A stretch of DNA of 64,000 nucleotides from Flagellimonas_B algarum. Lineage in GTDB: Bacteria; Bacteroidota; Bacteroidia; Flavobacteriales; Flavobacteriaceae. Both the position numbers and the translations under genes were made by a program. This document shows, one piece after another, positions 17,824 through 28,469 of the stretch (its first letter is position 1; each line of letters begins with the position of its first letter). The stretch is from positions 1,426,001 through 1,490,000 of the forward strand of contig NZ_JBEVTG010000001.1 in NCBI RefSeq assembly GCF_040513375.1, given 5' to 3'. Below the pieces are notes generated by a model, which was given only the letters and a program-made list of their open reading frames with translations, had not been told where the DNA came from and searched no databases.

Positions 17824-18981
17824 ATGGCATTCGATTTTTTGGTTCCCGTTAGTGATAAGGTGCTGGCGTTTACCGAATTTTTACCCCCACAATCCTTAGG
17901 GAAGAACATCTTCAAACACACGGCGAAAAAAGGACTGCCCGTTTTCGCGAATGCCTCGGTCGCGATTTTTGGGGTATTGGAATCTAGGAACGCTTTTGAA
18001 AAGAAACCCGCCACACTCGATATGGACGGGCTACGCCTCCAGCTCTACCGGTTGATGATGGGCAACTGGAATACCACCTTGATCGATATCGGTGATGTGG
18101 AAGCTGGCGAAACGGTTGAAGACACCTACTTCGTGGTCAAGGAGATCGTTGCCGGACTTTTGGAAGAAAAAATCATACCTATTATAATAGGGGCGACCCA
18201 AGACATCACCTTCCCTACCTATCGTGCCTTTGACAATATCAAGGACATGATCAATATCGTTTCGGTCGATAGTCGATTCGATTTCGGGGAAGATGACGAA
18301 TTGATTTCATCACATTCCTATATGAGTCGGATCATTACCGACAAACCCAACAACCTCTACAACTTCTCGAACCTGGGGTATCAAAGTTATTTCAATGCCC
18401 AGGAAGAGATCGATTTGATGGAGCGTTTGTTTTTCGATGCCTATCGCCTGGGTGAGATCATTGCCGATATTTCTTTGGCCGAGCCGGTGCTGCGAAACGC
18501 CAACCTCGTCAGTATGGATATGCGTTCAGTACGAGCCGGCGAGATGGGTGTTACCCAAAACTTTTCGCCCAACGGTTTCAGCGGCCGTGAAATCTGTGCC
18601 ATTGCACGCTACGCGGGCATGAGCGATAAGGTCACCGTGTTCGGTATTTATGAAATGGAAAACACTTCCCTTTCTTTTCAGCTTACCGCACAGATTTTAT
18701 GGTATTTCATTGAAGGCCTGAGTTACCGCATTACCGAAGTGCCAAGTTCCGATGATGAGGATTTCACGAAGTTCACCGTACCCACCGATTCCGATGAGTT
18801 GATCTTCTATAAAAGCCATGTGACCGAAAGGTGGTGGGTCGAGGTACCATCGATTTTACCCGAGCATACTAAAAACAATTCGATCGCGTTATTACCATGC
18901 ACCCAACAGGACTATTTGGATGCGTGCAACCAAATTATTCCCGAAAGGTGGTTCAAGGCCTATAAAAAAGGCTTCAACTAA
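17824..18981 (+). CDS. Arginase/formimidoylglutamase-fold protein with degenerate metal site
   Basis: A 385-residue member of the ureohydrolase (arginase, agmatinase, HutG) fold, commonly annotated as formimidoylglutamase in Flavobacteriia. The usual manganese motifs are changed: the GGDHS position reads IIGATQDI, the DAHxD position reads VSVDSRFDF, and the SxDxDxxDP position reads VSMDMRSVRAGEMG. The histidines that bind metal in the true enzymes are missing, so hydrolase activity is doubtful. No other hut genes are nearby. It sits 4 bp after topA and directly upstream of gldKLMN. A structural or regulatory role is possible but unproven. Confidence 0.8.
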   Translation: MAFDFLVPVSDKVLAFTEFLPPQSLGKNIFKHTAKKGLPVFANASVAIFGVLESRNAFEKKPATLDMDGLRLQLYRLMMGNWNTTLIDIGDVEAGETVEDTYFVVKEIVAGLLEEKIIPIIIGATQDITFPTYRAFDNIKDMINIVSVDSRFDFGEDDELISSHSYMSRIITDKPNNLYNFSNLGYQSYFNAQEEIDLMERLFFDAYRLGEIIADISLAEPVLRNANLVSMDMRSVRAGEMGVTQNFSPNGFSGREICAIARYAGMSDKVTVFGIYEMENTSLSFQLTAQILWYFIEGLSYRITEVPSSDDEDFTKFTVPTDSDELIFYKSHVTERWWVEVPSILPEHTKNNSIALLPCTQQDYLDACNQIIPERWFKAYKKGFN

Positions 18982-19104
18982 ACAAAAATAATTTTTGACG
19001 TTATAGTCGCTCCGACACAATAATTCCCTCAAAATTCAGTTTAGAGAGTAGAAAAATAGTGTTCGACCAGATTGTAATCTTAAATCGAAAATTTAACCTA
19101 AAGT

Positions 19105-20487
19105 ATGAGAAAGCTATTATTGTCATCTATTGCACTTGTTTTTTTGCTCACAAGTTGTGGTTCAAAATCAAAGTCGAAAGGTGAATTGGTAGGGGTGAAA
19201 GGAAAGAAGTGGTACCCTGAGAAACCGTACGGGATGGAATTGATCCCAAGGGGTTCTTTCGTGATGGGTAAGGCAGAGGAAGATCAAGCCAAAGTCCTGA
19301 ATGCACCCACGCGAACGGTTACCGTCCGTTCTTTCTATATGGATGACACCGAAATCACCAACAGTGAATACCGTCAGTTCGTCGAATGGGTCAAAGATTC
19401 AGTCGTACGCACCAAGTTGGCCATCTTGGCCGATGAGTTGGGCGTCGGACCTGAAGATGAAGGTATCGGTGAATTCGCATTCAAAGATGCCGACACCACC
19501 AAAATGTCGGTTTACGATAAATACATGCTCGACAATTATGCCGGGCTCGGTGAAACCGGATATGAAGGTAGGGCCTTGAATACCGATATCGATTTGGTAT
19601 GGGATACTTCCGATTACCCGGATGAATTCTACACCGAGATCATGGATTCGTTGTACCTATCTGAAGAAGAGACCTATAACGGACAACGTACCATCGATGT
19701 CAAGCAATTGAAATACAAATACAATTGGATGGATATCGAAGCGGCCGCCCGATCACGTACCGGAAGCCGAAAAGACTTCATCAAGCAAGAAGAATACGAG
19801 GTGTACCCTGATACTACGGTATGGATCCGCGATTTCGAATACTCGTACAACGAGCCCATGCACAATGACTATTTCTGGCATGATGCGTACAGCGAATATC
19901 CAGTGGTCGGTGTGAATTGGGAACAAGCCAAGGCCTTCTGCCATTGGAGGACCAAATTCAAGAACGACGATCAAAAAGAGCGGGGTAGACAATTCGTCAA
20001 CCAGTTCCGTTTGCCTACCGAGGCCGAATGGGAGTATGCCGCACGAGGGGGTATCGAAGGAGGTACCTACCCATGGGGTGGTCCTTACGTGATCAGTGAT
20101 ACGGGTTGTTTTATGGCGAACTTTAAACCGCAACGTGGTGATTACGCCGCTGATGCAGCCTTGTATACCGTTGAGGCCAAATCATACGAACCCAACGATT
20201 TCAACTTATACAATATGGCCGGAAACGTTTCTGAATGGACGAATTCAAGTTACGATCCAGGGGCCTATGAATATGTATCGACCATGAACCCGAATGCCGG
20301 TTCTGGCCAGAACAAACGCAAAGTCATCCGAGGGGGCTCTTGGAAGGATGTCGCTTATTTCTTGCAGGTGAGTACCCGTGATTACGAGTACCAAGATTCC
20401 GCAAGAAGCTACATCGGTTTCCGTACGGTCCAAGATTATATGGGTGAAGAAGACTCAGAACAACAACGAAGAAGAAGTAGTAGATAA
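19105..20487 (+). CDS. gldK: Gliding motility / T9SS lipoprotein GldK
   Basis: A 460-residue lipoprotein (lipobox LLTSCGSKSKSKG). The mature part is a formylglycine-generating-enzyme-like (FGE-sulfatase) domain: GMELIPRGSFVMG, DDTEITNSEYRQF, PVVGVNWEQAKAFCHWR, RLPTEAEWEYAARGG, NMAGNVSEW, VIRGGSWKD. GldK, with GldN, forms the periplasmic ring attached to the outer membrane in the type IX secretion system. In this family the fold is structural. It is first of the conserved gldK-L-M-N order, preceded by 123 bp of AT-rich leader. Confidence 0.97.
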   Translation: MRKLLLSSIALVFLLTSCGSKSKSKGELVGVKGKKWYPEKPYGMELIPRGSFVMGKAEEDQAKVLNAPTRTVTVRSFYMDDTEITNSEYRQFVEWVKDSVVRTKLAILADELGVGPEDEGIGEFAFKDADTTKMSVYDKYMLDNYAGLGETGYEGRALNTDIDLVWDTSDYPDEFYTEIMDSLYLSEEETYNGQRTIDVKQLKYKYNWMDIEAAARSRTGSRKDFIKQEEYEVYPDTTVWIRDFEYSYNEPMHNDYFWHDAYSEYPVVGVNWEQAKAFCHWRTKFKNDDQKERGRQFVNQFRLPTEAEWEYAARGGIEGGTYPWGGPYVISDTGCFMANFKPQRGDYAADAALYTVEAKSYEPNDFNLYNMAGNVSEWTNSSYDPGAYEYVSTMNPNAGSGQNKRKVIRGGSWKDVAYFLQVSTRDYEYQDSARSYIGFRTVQDYMGEEDSEQQRRRSSR

Positions 20488-20562
20488 TAGAAAACGATTT
20501 TAAGGAACACTATACAAGCCTTTTAACCAAATTCTTATTATACTTAATTTAAAATTGAAATT

Positions 20563-21213
20563 ATGGCACAGTCAAAATCAACAAAGAAACTGTTTAACAT
20601 GGCCTACGGCCTTGGAGCATCGGTCGTTATTATCGGTGCATTGTTCAAGATCCTTCACTGGGAATTCGGACCACTGACCGGTGGATTACTACTTGCAGTA
20701 GGTTTGATTACCGAAGCATTGATCTTCGCGATCTCAGCCTTCGAACCTGTAGATGACGAATACGATTGGTCATTGGTATACCCTGAATTGGCCGGTGGTC
20801 AAGATAAAGGTACCAAGCAAGATGCCAAGATGGCCCAAGAATCCGAAGGGATCCTTTCCAAAAAATTGGACAACCTTTTGAAAGAAGCGAATATCGATTC
20901 TGAATTGTTCAACAGCTTGGGTGATAGCATCCGAAGCTTTGAAGGAGCTGCTAAAAACATCTCTCCGACTACCGACGCGATCCAACACACCAAGAAGTAT
21001 TCTGAGGAGTTGTCTCACGCCGCTGCCCAAATGGAATCTTTGAACAGCTTGTACAAAGTACAATTGGAAAGCGCGAGCCGACAAGCTTCGATCAACGAGG
21101 AAGTCGTTCAGAATGCCGGTGCTTTGAAAGAGCAAATGGAGTCTTTGGCCACTAACCTATCTTCATTGAACGGAGTTTATGGCGGTATGCTTTCTGCCAT
21201 GAGCAAAAACTAG
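20563..21213 (+). CDS. gldL: T9SS motor protein GldL
   Basis: A 216-residue inner-membrane protein. Two N-terminal helices (~12-30 and ~38-60) are followed by a long cytoplasmic helical tail. The residues implicated in proton-driven rotation in F. johnsoniae GldL are conserved with a shift of two: Tyr15, Lys29, His32 and the intramembrane Glu51 (GLITEALIF), plus Glu61. With GldM it forms the proton-motive-force motor that powers type IX secretion and gliding. Third-party control is not visible; the gene follows gldK after 75 bp. Confidence 0.97.
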   Translation: MAQSKSTKKLFNMAYGLGASVVIIGALFKILHWEFGPLTGGLLLAVGLITEALIFAISAFEPVDDEYDWSLVYPELAGGQDKGTKQDAKMAQESEGILSKKLDNLLKEANIDSELFNSLGDSIRSFEGAAKNISPTTDAIQHTKKYSEELSHAAAQMESLNSLYKVQLESASRQASINEEVVQNAGALKEQMESLATNLSSLNGVYGGMLSAMSKN

Positions 21214-21279
21214 TACTAATTAGAACACTGATTGAAAACCAAACCCGAATCATTTAATTAATTCTAATTAGTAAAAAAC

Positions 21280-22845
<1,566 letters not shown>

Positions 22846-22861
22846 AATAGAAAAGTAGATT

Positions 22862-23770
22862 ATGATCATGAATTGGAAAAATGTATTGGTAGTTGCGGCT
22901 TTAGGTGTATTGCCTATGTCACTTGCGGCCCAGGCAAACATCTTGAATGCCAAAAAGCCGGAAGACGTCGGTAAGAAAACCGAAGCCCAAATGGAACAAG
23001 ACAACGATGCTCCCTTAGAGTACGGGTATGTCGACGATAGGGATATCCTTTGGTCGAAGACCGTATGGGAAACCGTTGACTTGGATGAGCGCGTCAACTT
23101 CCCGTTGTACTATCCGACCGACACCATAGGTATCGGCGCCGATAGACGGTCATTGTACCACGTTTTGATGAAGAACATCCGAAACGGGAAACTGACCGAC
23201 GTGTACACTGATTCGTACTTCACCGAAAAGAGGAAGTTCGATGACTTGACCGCTACATTGAGTAAGGTGGATACCACCGATTTAGGGTACGAACAATTCA
23301 ATGCCGGAGAGCAGATCTCTGAGGAGTTCATCAACAAAAGAGATCTTACCGCTGCCGATATTGAGGAGTACCGAATCAAGGGTATCTGGTATTTCGACAA
23401 GCGACAAGGCGAGTTGAAGTACCGCATGCTGGGCATCGCCCCGGTAGCACCCGACGTTAACTTTATCGATGACGAATCTGTAGACCCAGGTGAAAACAAA
23501 GTAGAACTGTTTTGGGTTTGGTACCCTAGTGCCAGACAGATTTTGCATGAAGCCAAGGTCTTTAACAACCGCAACTCGGCACAGCCCATATCATTCGATA
23601 TGTTGCTGAACGCGAGAAGGTTCAACGGCGTCATCTATAAGGAAGACAACGTCCATGGCGATCGTAAGATCACCGACTACGTTTTTGACAACGCCTTGTT
23701 CCAGTTGCTGGAGGCAAACCGCATCAAGGAAACCATCCGCGACCGCGAACAAGACATGTGGGCCTACTAA
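22862..23770 (+). CDS. gldN: Gliding motility / T9SS ring protein GldN
   Basis: A 302-residue periplasmic protein with a signal peptide (NWKNVLVVAALGVLPMSLAAQ). The ATGs at 22862 and 22868 are both possible. The body has the GldN/PorN pattern (ILWSKTVWETVDLDERVNFPLYYP, RDLTAADIEEYRIKGIWYFDKRQGELKYR, VELFWVWYPSARQ). It forms the periplasmic ring with GldK. It is last in the gldKLMN operon and is followed 30 bp later by a strong terminator. Confidence 0.97.
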   Translation: MIMNWKNVLVVAALGVLPMSLAAQANILNAKKPEDVGKKTEAQMEQDNDAPLEYGYVDDRDILWSKTVWETVDLDERVNFPLYYPTDTIGIGADRRSLYHVLMKNIRNGKLTDVYTDSYFTEKRKFDDLTATLSKVDTTDLGYEQFNAGEQISEEFINKRDLTAADIEEYRIKGIWYFDKRQGELKYRMLGIAPVAPDVNFIDDESVDPGENKVELFWVWYPSARQILHEAKVFNNRNSAQPISFDMLLNARRFNGVIYKEDNVHGDRKITDYVFDNALFQLLEANRIKETIRDREQDMWAY

Positions 23771-23799
23771 ACCCACGAACTTTTCCAATTCCATAAAAC

Positions 23800-23828
23800 A
23801 ACGCCCCGGATTTTCCGGGGCGTTTTTT
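23800..23828 (+). terminator. Rho-independent terminator of gldKLMN
   Basis: Perfect 10-bp stem AACGCCCCGG / CCGGGGCGTT with loop ATTTT and a following T-run. Confidence 0.93.
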
Positions 23829-23878
23829 GTTTGTGGTAATAGGAGCAACCTCAGCCATACTTTGGATATCTTCGCAAC

Positions 23879-24946
23879 ATGATCGACTATTTGGTGGTAG
23901 GGAGTGGTTTGGCCGGAATCAGCTTTTGTGAGCGCTTGCAACAGCACGGCCATTCGTATCGGGTAGTCTCAGATAACTCCCAACAGGCTTCAAAGGTAGC
24001 AGGTGGGCTCTACAACCCCATCATCCTGAAACGCTTGACCATGGCCTGGAAAGCCGCTGAGCAGCTGGCCATGGCTCTTCCTTTTTATGCGGATCTTGAG
24101 AAGAAACTTTCCGTGGCACTTGACCATAAAGTAGCCGTTTTTCGAAAGTTCGCTTCCATTGAAGAACAGAACAATTGGTTTGCGGCTATGGATAAACCCG
24201 GATTCGATGCTTTTTTATCCCCCCGACTACAATCCAACACCCATCCCCATATCGAAGCACCTTATGGTTTTGGCGAGGTGATGCAGACCGGTCGCGTCGA
24301 TACCAAGGTATTGTTGGATGCTTATCGAAAATACCTCACCAAGCAAAAAGTGCTTAAAGAGGAAGCTTTCGATCATACCATCCTCACCCTAGGTAAAGAC
24401 CATGTGTCGTATAAAGGGCAAACCTATAAACAGCTGGTGTTCGCAGAAGGTTTCGGAATGCGCAACAATCCCTTTTTCGGATACTTGCCGATGAACGGCA
24501 CCAAAGGGGAGTTGTTGACGGTCAAAATCCCCGGTCTGGGATTGGAACAGGTCCTGAAATCAGGAGTGTTCATGATTCCCCTTGGGGGCGAACATTACAG
24601 GATCGGGGCGACCTACAAATGGAAAGACAAGACCAACATACCGACCGAGGCGGCAAAGACCGAATTGCTTGATAAATTAAAGACCTTGTTGAAAGTCGAC
24701 GTTGAGTTGGTCGAGCATGTAGCGGGCATTCGTCCAACGGTGGCTGACCGCAGGCCCTTGGTCGGCAGGCATCCCGAATACCCACAGCTCTACCTCCTTA
24801 ATGGATTCGGTTCTCGAGGCGTGTTGATCGCCCCCTATGCCTCTCTGGGGTTGTATCAGCTGATCGAAAACGGGACCGCTCTAGATGAGGACATGGACCT
24901 GTCACGATTTACCAAAAAGTATTATGCCGCCGGATCGGCCAATTGA
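23879..24946 (+). CDS. FAD-dependent oxidoreductase (DAO family)
   Basis: A 355-residue flavoprotein. The N-terminal dinucleotide-binding motif is VVGSGLAGISFCERL (~6-20). Its C-terminal half has the family signature GIRPTVADRRPLVGRHP ... LNGFGSRGVLIAPYAS, which contacts FAD. The DAO superfamily includes glycine oxidase, D-amino-acid dehydrogenase and ThiO; the substrate here cannot be told from sequence. No signal peptide, so cytoplasmic. Relatives often lie directly after gldN in Flavobacteriia. Its 3' end overlaps the convergent DUF983 gene by 25 bp. Confidence 0.87.
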   Translation: MIDYLVVGSGLAGISFCERLQQHGHSYRVVSDNSQQASKVAGGLYNPIILKRLTMAWKAAEQLAMALPFYADLEKKLSVALDHKVAVFRKFASIEEQNNWFAAMDKPGFDAFLSPRLQSNTHPHIEAPYGFGEVMQTGRVDTKVLLDAYRKYLTKQKVLKEEAFDHTILTLGKDHVSYKGQTYKQLVFAEGFGMRNNPFFGYLPMNGTKGELLTVKIPGLGLEQVLKSGVFMIPLGGEHYRIGATYKWKDKTNIPTEAAKTELLDKLKTLLKVDVELVEHVAGIRPTVADRRPLVGRHPEYPQLYLLNGFGSRGVLIAPYASLGLYQLIENGTALDEDMDLSRFTKKYYAAGSAN

Positions 24947-25314
24947 GCGGGATCGTATTTGATAAAGAAGTTGATCCAGATATTCCGGGACAAGCGGATG
25001 ATGATCGGCAATAGCAACACCAAGGTCGCGATAATGGCGATAAAGGCCGTTTTTAAGGATGTTCCTATCAATAAGAAGGTAATCACGAAGGTAGCGATCG
25101 CAAAGGCGACACCCACACCATAACTGACGTACATGGCCCCATAAAAGAAGGAAGGTTCGATTTTGTATTTGGTTTGGCAATGCGAACAGCGGTCGTGCAT
25201 TTTGAACAAGGCACCGACTTTGTAGGGGTTCTTGTGCACATACATGCTTTCACTGTGGCATTTTGGGCAACTTCCTGTTAAAATGCTGTAGAGTTTCGAG
25301 CCTTTTTTTAACAT
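24922..25314 (-). CDS. DUF983 zinc-ribbon membrane protein
   Basis: A 130-residue protein. The N-terminal part carries two CxxC pairs (GSCPKCHSES and DRCSHCQTKY), a likely zinc ribbon on the cytoplasmic side. Two long hydrophobic helices follow (~60-80 and ~85-107). This is the DUF983 family, whose role is unknown; in other bacteria it is sometimes linked to cytochrome oxidase assembly, which is not seen here. It is divergent from the ABC-F gene with 64 bp between the starts and overlaps the FAD oxidoreductase end. Confidence 0.87.
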   Translation of the reverse strand: MLKKGSKLYSILTGSCPKCHSESMYVHKNPYKVGALFKMHDRCSHCQTKYKIEPSFFYGAMYVSYGVGVAFAIATFVITFLLIGTSLKTAFIAIIATLVLLLPIIIRLSRNIWINFFIKYDPAQLADPAA

Positions 25315-25378
25315 TTGCAGCGATTTTTGACAAAATTACGAAATCAAAACAGCCCATTCGGTAACTAAGATTACATAA

Positions 25379-27289
25379 ATGCTCAACGTACACGATCTTT
25401 CGGTTTCTTTTGGTGGTGAATACCTCTTCGAGTCCATTTCGTTTCGGCTGAACGGGGGTGACCGTGTCGGATTGATCGGTAAGAACGGGGCGGGTAAATC
25501 GACCTTGTTGAAACTGTTGAGCAAGGAAATGGAAGCGGATACGGGCACCATCGCCTCCGACAAGCAAGTGGCCATCGGCTTTTTGAAACAGGATATCGAT
25601 TTCGTCTTTGGCCGTACCGTTTTGGATGAGGCCTACCAGGCTTTTGGGGCTATCAAGGCCCTTGAGGCGCAATTGGAAAAAATCAACACCGATTTGGCCG
25701 AACGTACCGACTATGAAAGTGAAGGCTATCATCAGCTGATGGTAGACCTCAATGAGGTGACCCATCGCTATGAGATTATCGGGGGATACAATTACCAAGG
25801 GGACACTGAAAAGGTGTTGCTGGGATTGGGATTCAAGCGTGAGGATTTCAACAAGCTTACCGATACCTTCTCCGGTGGATGGCGCATGCGGATCGAACTG
25901 GCCAAATTGCTGTTACAGCAGAACGACGTTTTGCTTTTGGATGAACCGACCAACCACCTTGATATCGAATCGATCATTTGGTTGGAGCAATTTTTGAAGA
26001 GCTACGCAGGTGCCGTGGTGCTGGTCTCCCACGACAAAATGTTCTTGGATAATGTCACCAACCGAACCATCGAGATTTCGCTGGGCAGGATTTACGATTA
26101 TAACAAACCCTATTCACAGTTCTTGGAATTGAGGGCAGAGATCAAGGAACAGCAGCGAAGTGCCCAGAAAAACCAAGAGAAACAGATACAGCAGACCGAA
26201 CGGCTGATCGAAAAGTTCAGGGCGAAGGCAAGTAAGGCGTCCATGGCGCAGTCCTTGATCAAAAAGTTGGACCGGATCGACCGCATTGAAGTCGATGAGG
26301 ACGATAGCAGTGTGATGAACCTGCGTTTCCCGGTTTCGGTCACCCCGGGTAAGGTAGTGGCCGAAGTGGAGGGCCTGTCAAAGCACTATGGGGAAAAAGA
26401 GGTGTTGCAACAGATCGATCTGCTTATCGAACGGGGGAGTAAGACCGCCTTTGTAGGTCAGAACGGGCAAGGCAAAACGACTTTGGCCAAGGTCTTGGTG
26501 GGCGAACTTGAGTACACCGGTGGATTGAAGTTAGGCCATAATGTGCAATTGGGTTATTTCGCCCAGAACCAATCCGATTATTTGGAGGGCGACAAAACCG
26601 TACTCGACACCATGATCGATGCCGCCAATGAAAGCAACCGCAGCAAGGTGCGCGATATCTTGGGTTCTTTCCTATTCCGCGGTGATGATGTCGACAAACA
26701 GGTCAAAGTACTGTCGGGTGGCGAACGTAACCGCTTGGCCTTGGCCAAATTGCTATTACAGCCCTTTAATGTCTTGGTCATGGATGAACCGACCAACCAC
26801 CTCGACATCAAATCAAAGCATGTTTTGAAATCGGCCCTTCGCAATTTCGAAGGCACCTTGATCCTGGTCTCCCACGATCGTGATTTCCTCCAAGGGTTGT
26901 CCAATAAGGTATACGAGTTCAGGGATAAGAAAATCAAGGAATACCTGGGCGATATCGATTTTTATTTGGAGCAGCGCCAACTGGCCGATTTTCGAATGCT
27001 GGAGGCTAAAAGGGAAGCAGCGGGATCCAAAAAAGAGCAAGCTCCGAAAAAGGAGAACGACTACGAACAGCAGAAGAAAATCAAGTCGCTGAAAAACAAA
27101 CTCAGCGGGGTCGAGAAGAAAATAGCCGCCTTGGAAAAGGAAATCGCCGAAATGGATCATGAACTCTTGATGAATTATGATGCGACCGTCGCTACCGAAG
27201 GCTTCTTTGATGGCTATCACGGAAAAAAAGGGGAGTTGGACGCATTAATGCTGCAATGGGAAACACTCTCAGAGGCCCTGGAAGGTTAA
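25379..27289 (+). CDS. ABC-F family ATPase
   Basis: A 636-residue protein with two ABC domains in tandem and no membrane segment. Domain 1 has Walker A GKNGAGKST, signature TFSGGWRMR and Walker B LLLDEPTNHLD. Domain 2 has GQNGQGKTT, signature LSGGERNRL and LVMDEPTNHLD. The inter-domain linker is the charged helical ABC-F 'P-site tether' region (EKQIQQTERLIEKFRAKASK). A C-terminal coiled coil follows (KIKSLKNKLSGVEKKIAALEKEI), as in Uup. ABC-F proteins act on the ribosome or on branched DNA (Uup). The exact subfamily (Uup or YdiF-like) cannot be fixed by eye. Confidence 0.93.
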   Translation: MLNVHDLSVSFGGEYLFESISFRLNGGDRVGLIGKNGAGKSTLLKLLSKEMEADTGTIASDKQVAIGFLKQDIDFVFGRTVLDEAYQAFGAIKALEAQLEKINTDLAERTDYESEGYHQLMVDLNEVTHRYEIIGGYNYQGDTEKVLLGLGFKREDFNKLTDTFSGGWRMRIELAKLLLQQNDVLLLDEPTNHLDIESIIWLEQFLKSYAGAVVLVSHDKMFLDNVTNRTIEISLGRIYDYNKPYSQFLELRAEIKEQQRSAQKNQEKQIQQTERLIEKFRAKASKASMAQSLIKKLDRIDRIEVDEDDSSVMNLRFPVSVTPGKVVAEVEGLSKHYGEKEVLQQIDLLIERGSKTAFVGQNGQGKTTLAKVLVGELEYTGGLKLGHNVQLGYFAQNQSDYLEGDKTVLDTMIDAANESNRSKVRDILGSFLFRGDDVDKQVKVLSGGERNRLALAKLLLQPFNVLVMDEPTNHLDIKSKHVLKSALRNFEGTLILVSHDRDFLQGLSNKVYEFRDKKIKEYLGDIDFYLEQRQLADFRMLEAKREAAGSKKEQAPKKENDYEQQKKIKSLKNKLSGVEKKIAALEKEIAEMDHELLMNYDATVATEGFFDGYHGKKGELDALMLQWETLSEALEG

Positions 27290-27429
27290 TTTGTAGGAAT
27301 TAACTTATGTTTACCACAAAAATCGGAAGGTTCACAACAAGAACCCCTGTCTTCACCTAATTTACTTGTTGTTATAGGATAATACGTATTTATTTGTAAG
27401 TAAATTCTTAATATTTGAATTTGCTGACC

Positions 27430-28314
27430 ATGAGAAACCTAATCGTAATCCTTGTTTGCTGTACCGTATTCGCGGTTAGGGCCGACGACCAAATCAACGC
27501 TAAAGAGCGTAAGATCTTGGTGGAGCTGTTCGAAAGCACCCAAGGGTCCGAATGGCAGCATCCCTGGGATCTCAATGCCAGTGTATCCAACTGGAAAGGG
27601 ATTACCCTAGTCGATAAGCATGTGGTTTCGATCAACCTGTTCAATAATAACCTGAACGGGGTATTGCCCGAAAGCATCGGCAAACTCAAACACTTGACTT
27701 ATTTGAACCTGGCGTTCAACAACCTGACAGGGACTTTTCCAAAAACCCTGGTACAGTTGGAAAACCTCAAGGTGTTGAAGTTGGAAATGAACCGGCTGAA
27801 GGGAGAAATCCCAGACCGGATCGGCACCATGAAAAGCCTGGAGGAAATCTCCCTGTTCAATAATTTTTTGAGTGGGACCCTACCAGCTAGTTTGGGTGAT
27901 ATCAAGAATCTAAAGGTCTTGAACCTATCGAGCAACAACCTTAAGGGTGAGATTCCCCAATCGATCGGAAAACTGGCCCAACTAGAGCAACTGGGTTTGT
28001 TCGAAAACCGTCTCGAGGGAAGCATTCCAAGCGAGATGGGGCAATTGAAAAAATTAAAGGAATTGGTTTTGGCCAATAACCAACTGGGCGGTGATATCCC
28101 GAAGGAATTCGGTGATCTGGCCAGCCTGAAGATCTTACAGATACAGAACAATCGATTCAAGTCCTTCGAAGGATTGCATCTGATGGATACCAAACAGTTT
28201 TTGGTGTTCGATACCGATGACCGCAGTTTGAATCCATATAAAGAAATCAATCTTCAACCTACCCGTACGCGCATGGCCGATACGAAGTTTGAAGATGTTG
28301 ACGATAATGAGTAG
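27430..28314 (+). CDS. Secreted leucine-rich-repeat protein
   Basis: A 294-residue protein from the ATG at 27430 (a longer frame would need TTG at 27415), with a signal peptide (MRNLIVILVCCTVFAVRADD). A short N-terminal cap (WQHPWDLNASVSNWKGITL) leads into about seven 23-24-residue repeats of the plant-like type LxxLxLxxNxLxGxIPxxIGxL. A capping helix and a polar tail follow. This is a solenoid binding surface, likely displayed in the periplasm or outside; the ligand is unknown. There is no T9SS C-terminal domain by eye. It is monocistronic, ended by a terminator. Confidence 0.87.
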   Translation: MRNLIVILVCCTVFAVRADDQINAKERKILVELFESTQGSEWQHPWDLNASVSNWKGITLVDKHVVSINLFNNNLNGVLPESIGKLKHLTYLNLAFNNLTGTFPKTLVQLENLKVLKLEMNRLKGEIPDRIGTMKSLEEISLFNNFLSGTLPASLGDIKNLKVLNLSSNNLKGEIPQSIGKLAQLEQLGLFENRLEGSIPSEMGQLKKLKELVLANNQLGGDIPKEFGDLASLKILQIQNNRFKSFEGLHLMDTKQFLVFDTDDRSLNPYKEINLQPTRTRMADTKFEDVDDNE

Positions 28315-28341
28315 TTAGTTATACTTTAGTTTGTTTGGTTC

Positions 28342-28370
28342 GGGGACGCAGAGGTGTGTCCCCTTTTTTT
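28342..28370 (+). terminator. Rho-independent terminator
   Basis: Stem GGGGAC / GTCCCC, extended by G-T, C-G and A-T pairs around loop GAGG, followed by T7. Confidence 0.88.
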
Positions 28371-28469
28371 GTTTCATACTTTCCCCAGAAGCGCTCAACA
28401 TTTATGAAATATTTAACCAAGACCCCTTTCGCAAGGCAATAGCTTTGCACAGAAACTAATCAACCGCGC

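Noticed and set aside
19105..20487. GldK as an active formylglycine-generating enzyme
   Set aside because: The fold matches, but position in gldKLMN and the lipobox show a structural T9SS role.
27430..28314. Leucine-rich protein as a type IX secretion substrate
   Set aside because: No T9SS C-terminal sorting domain is recognisable after the repeats.
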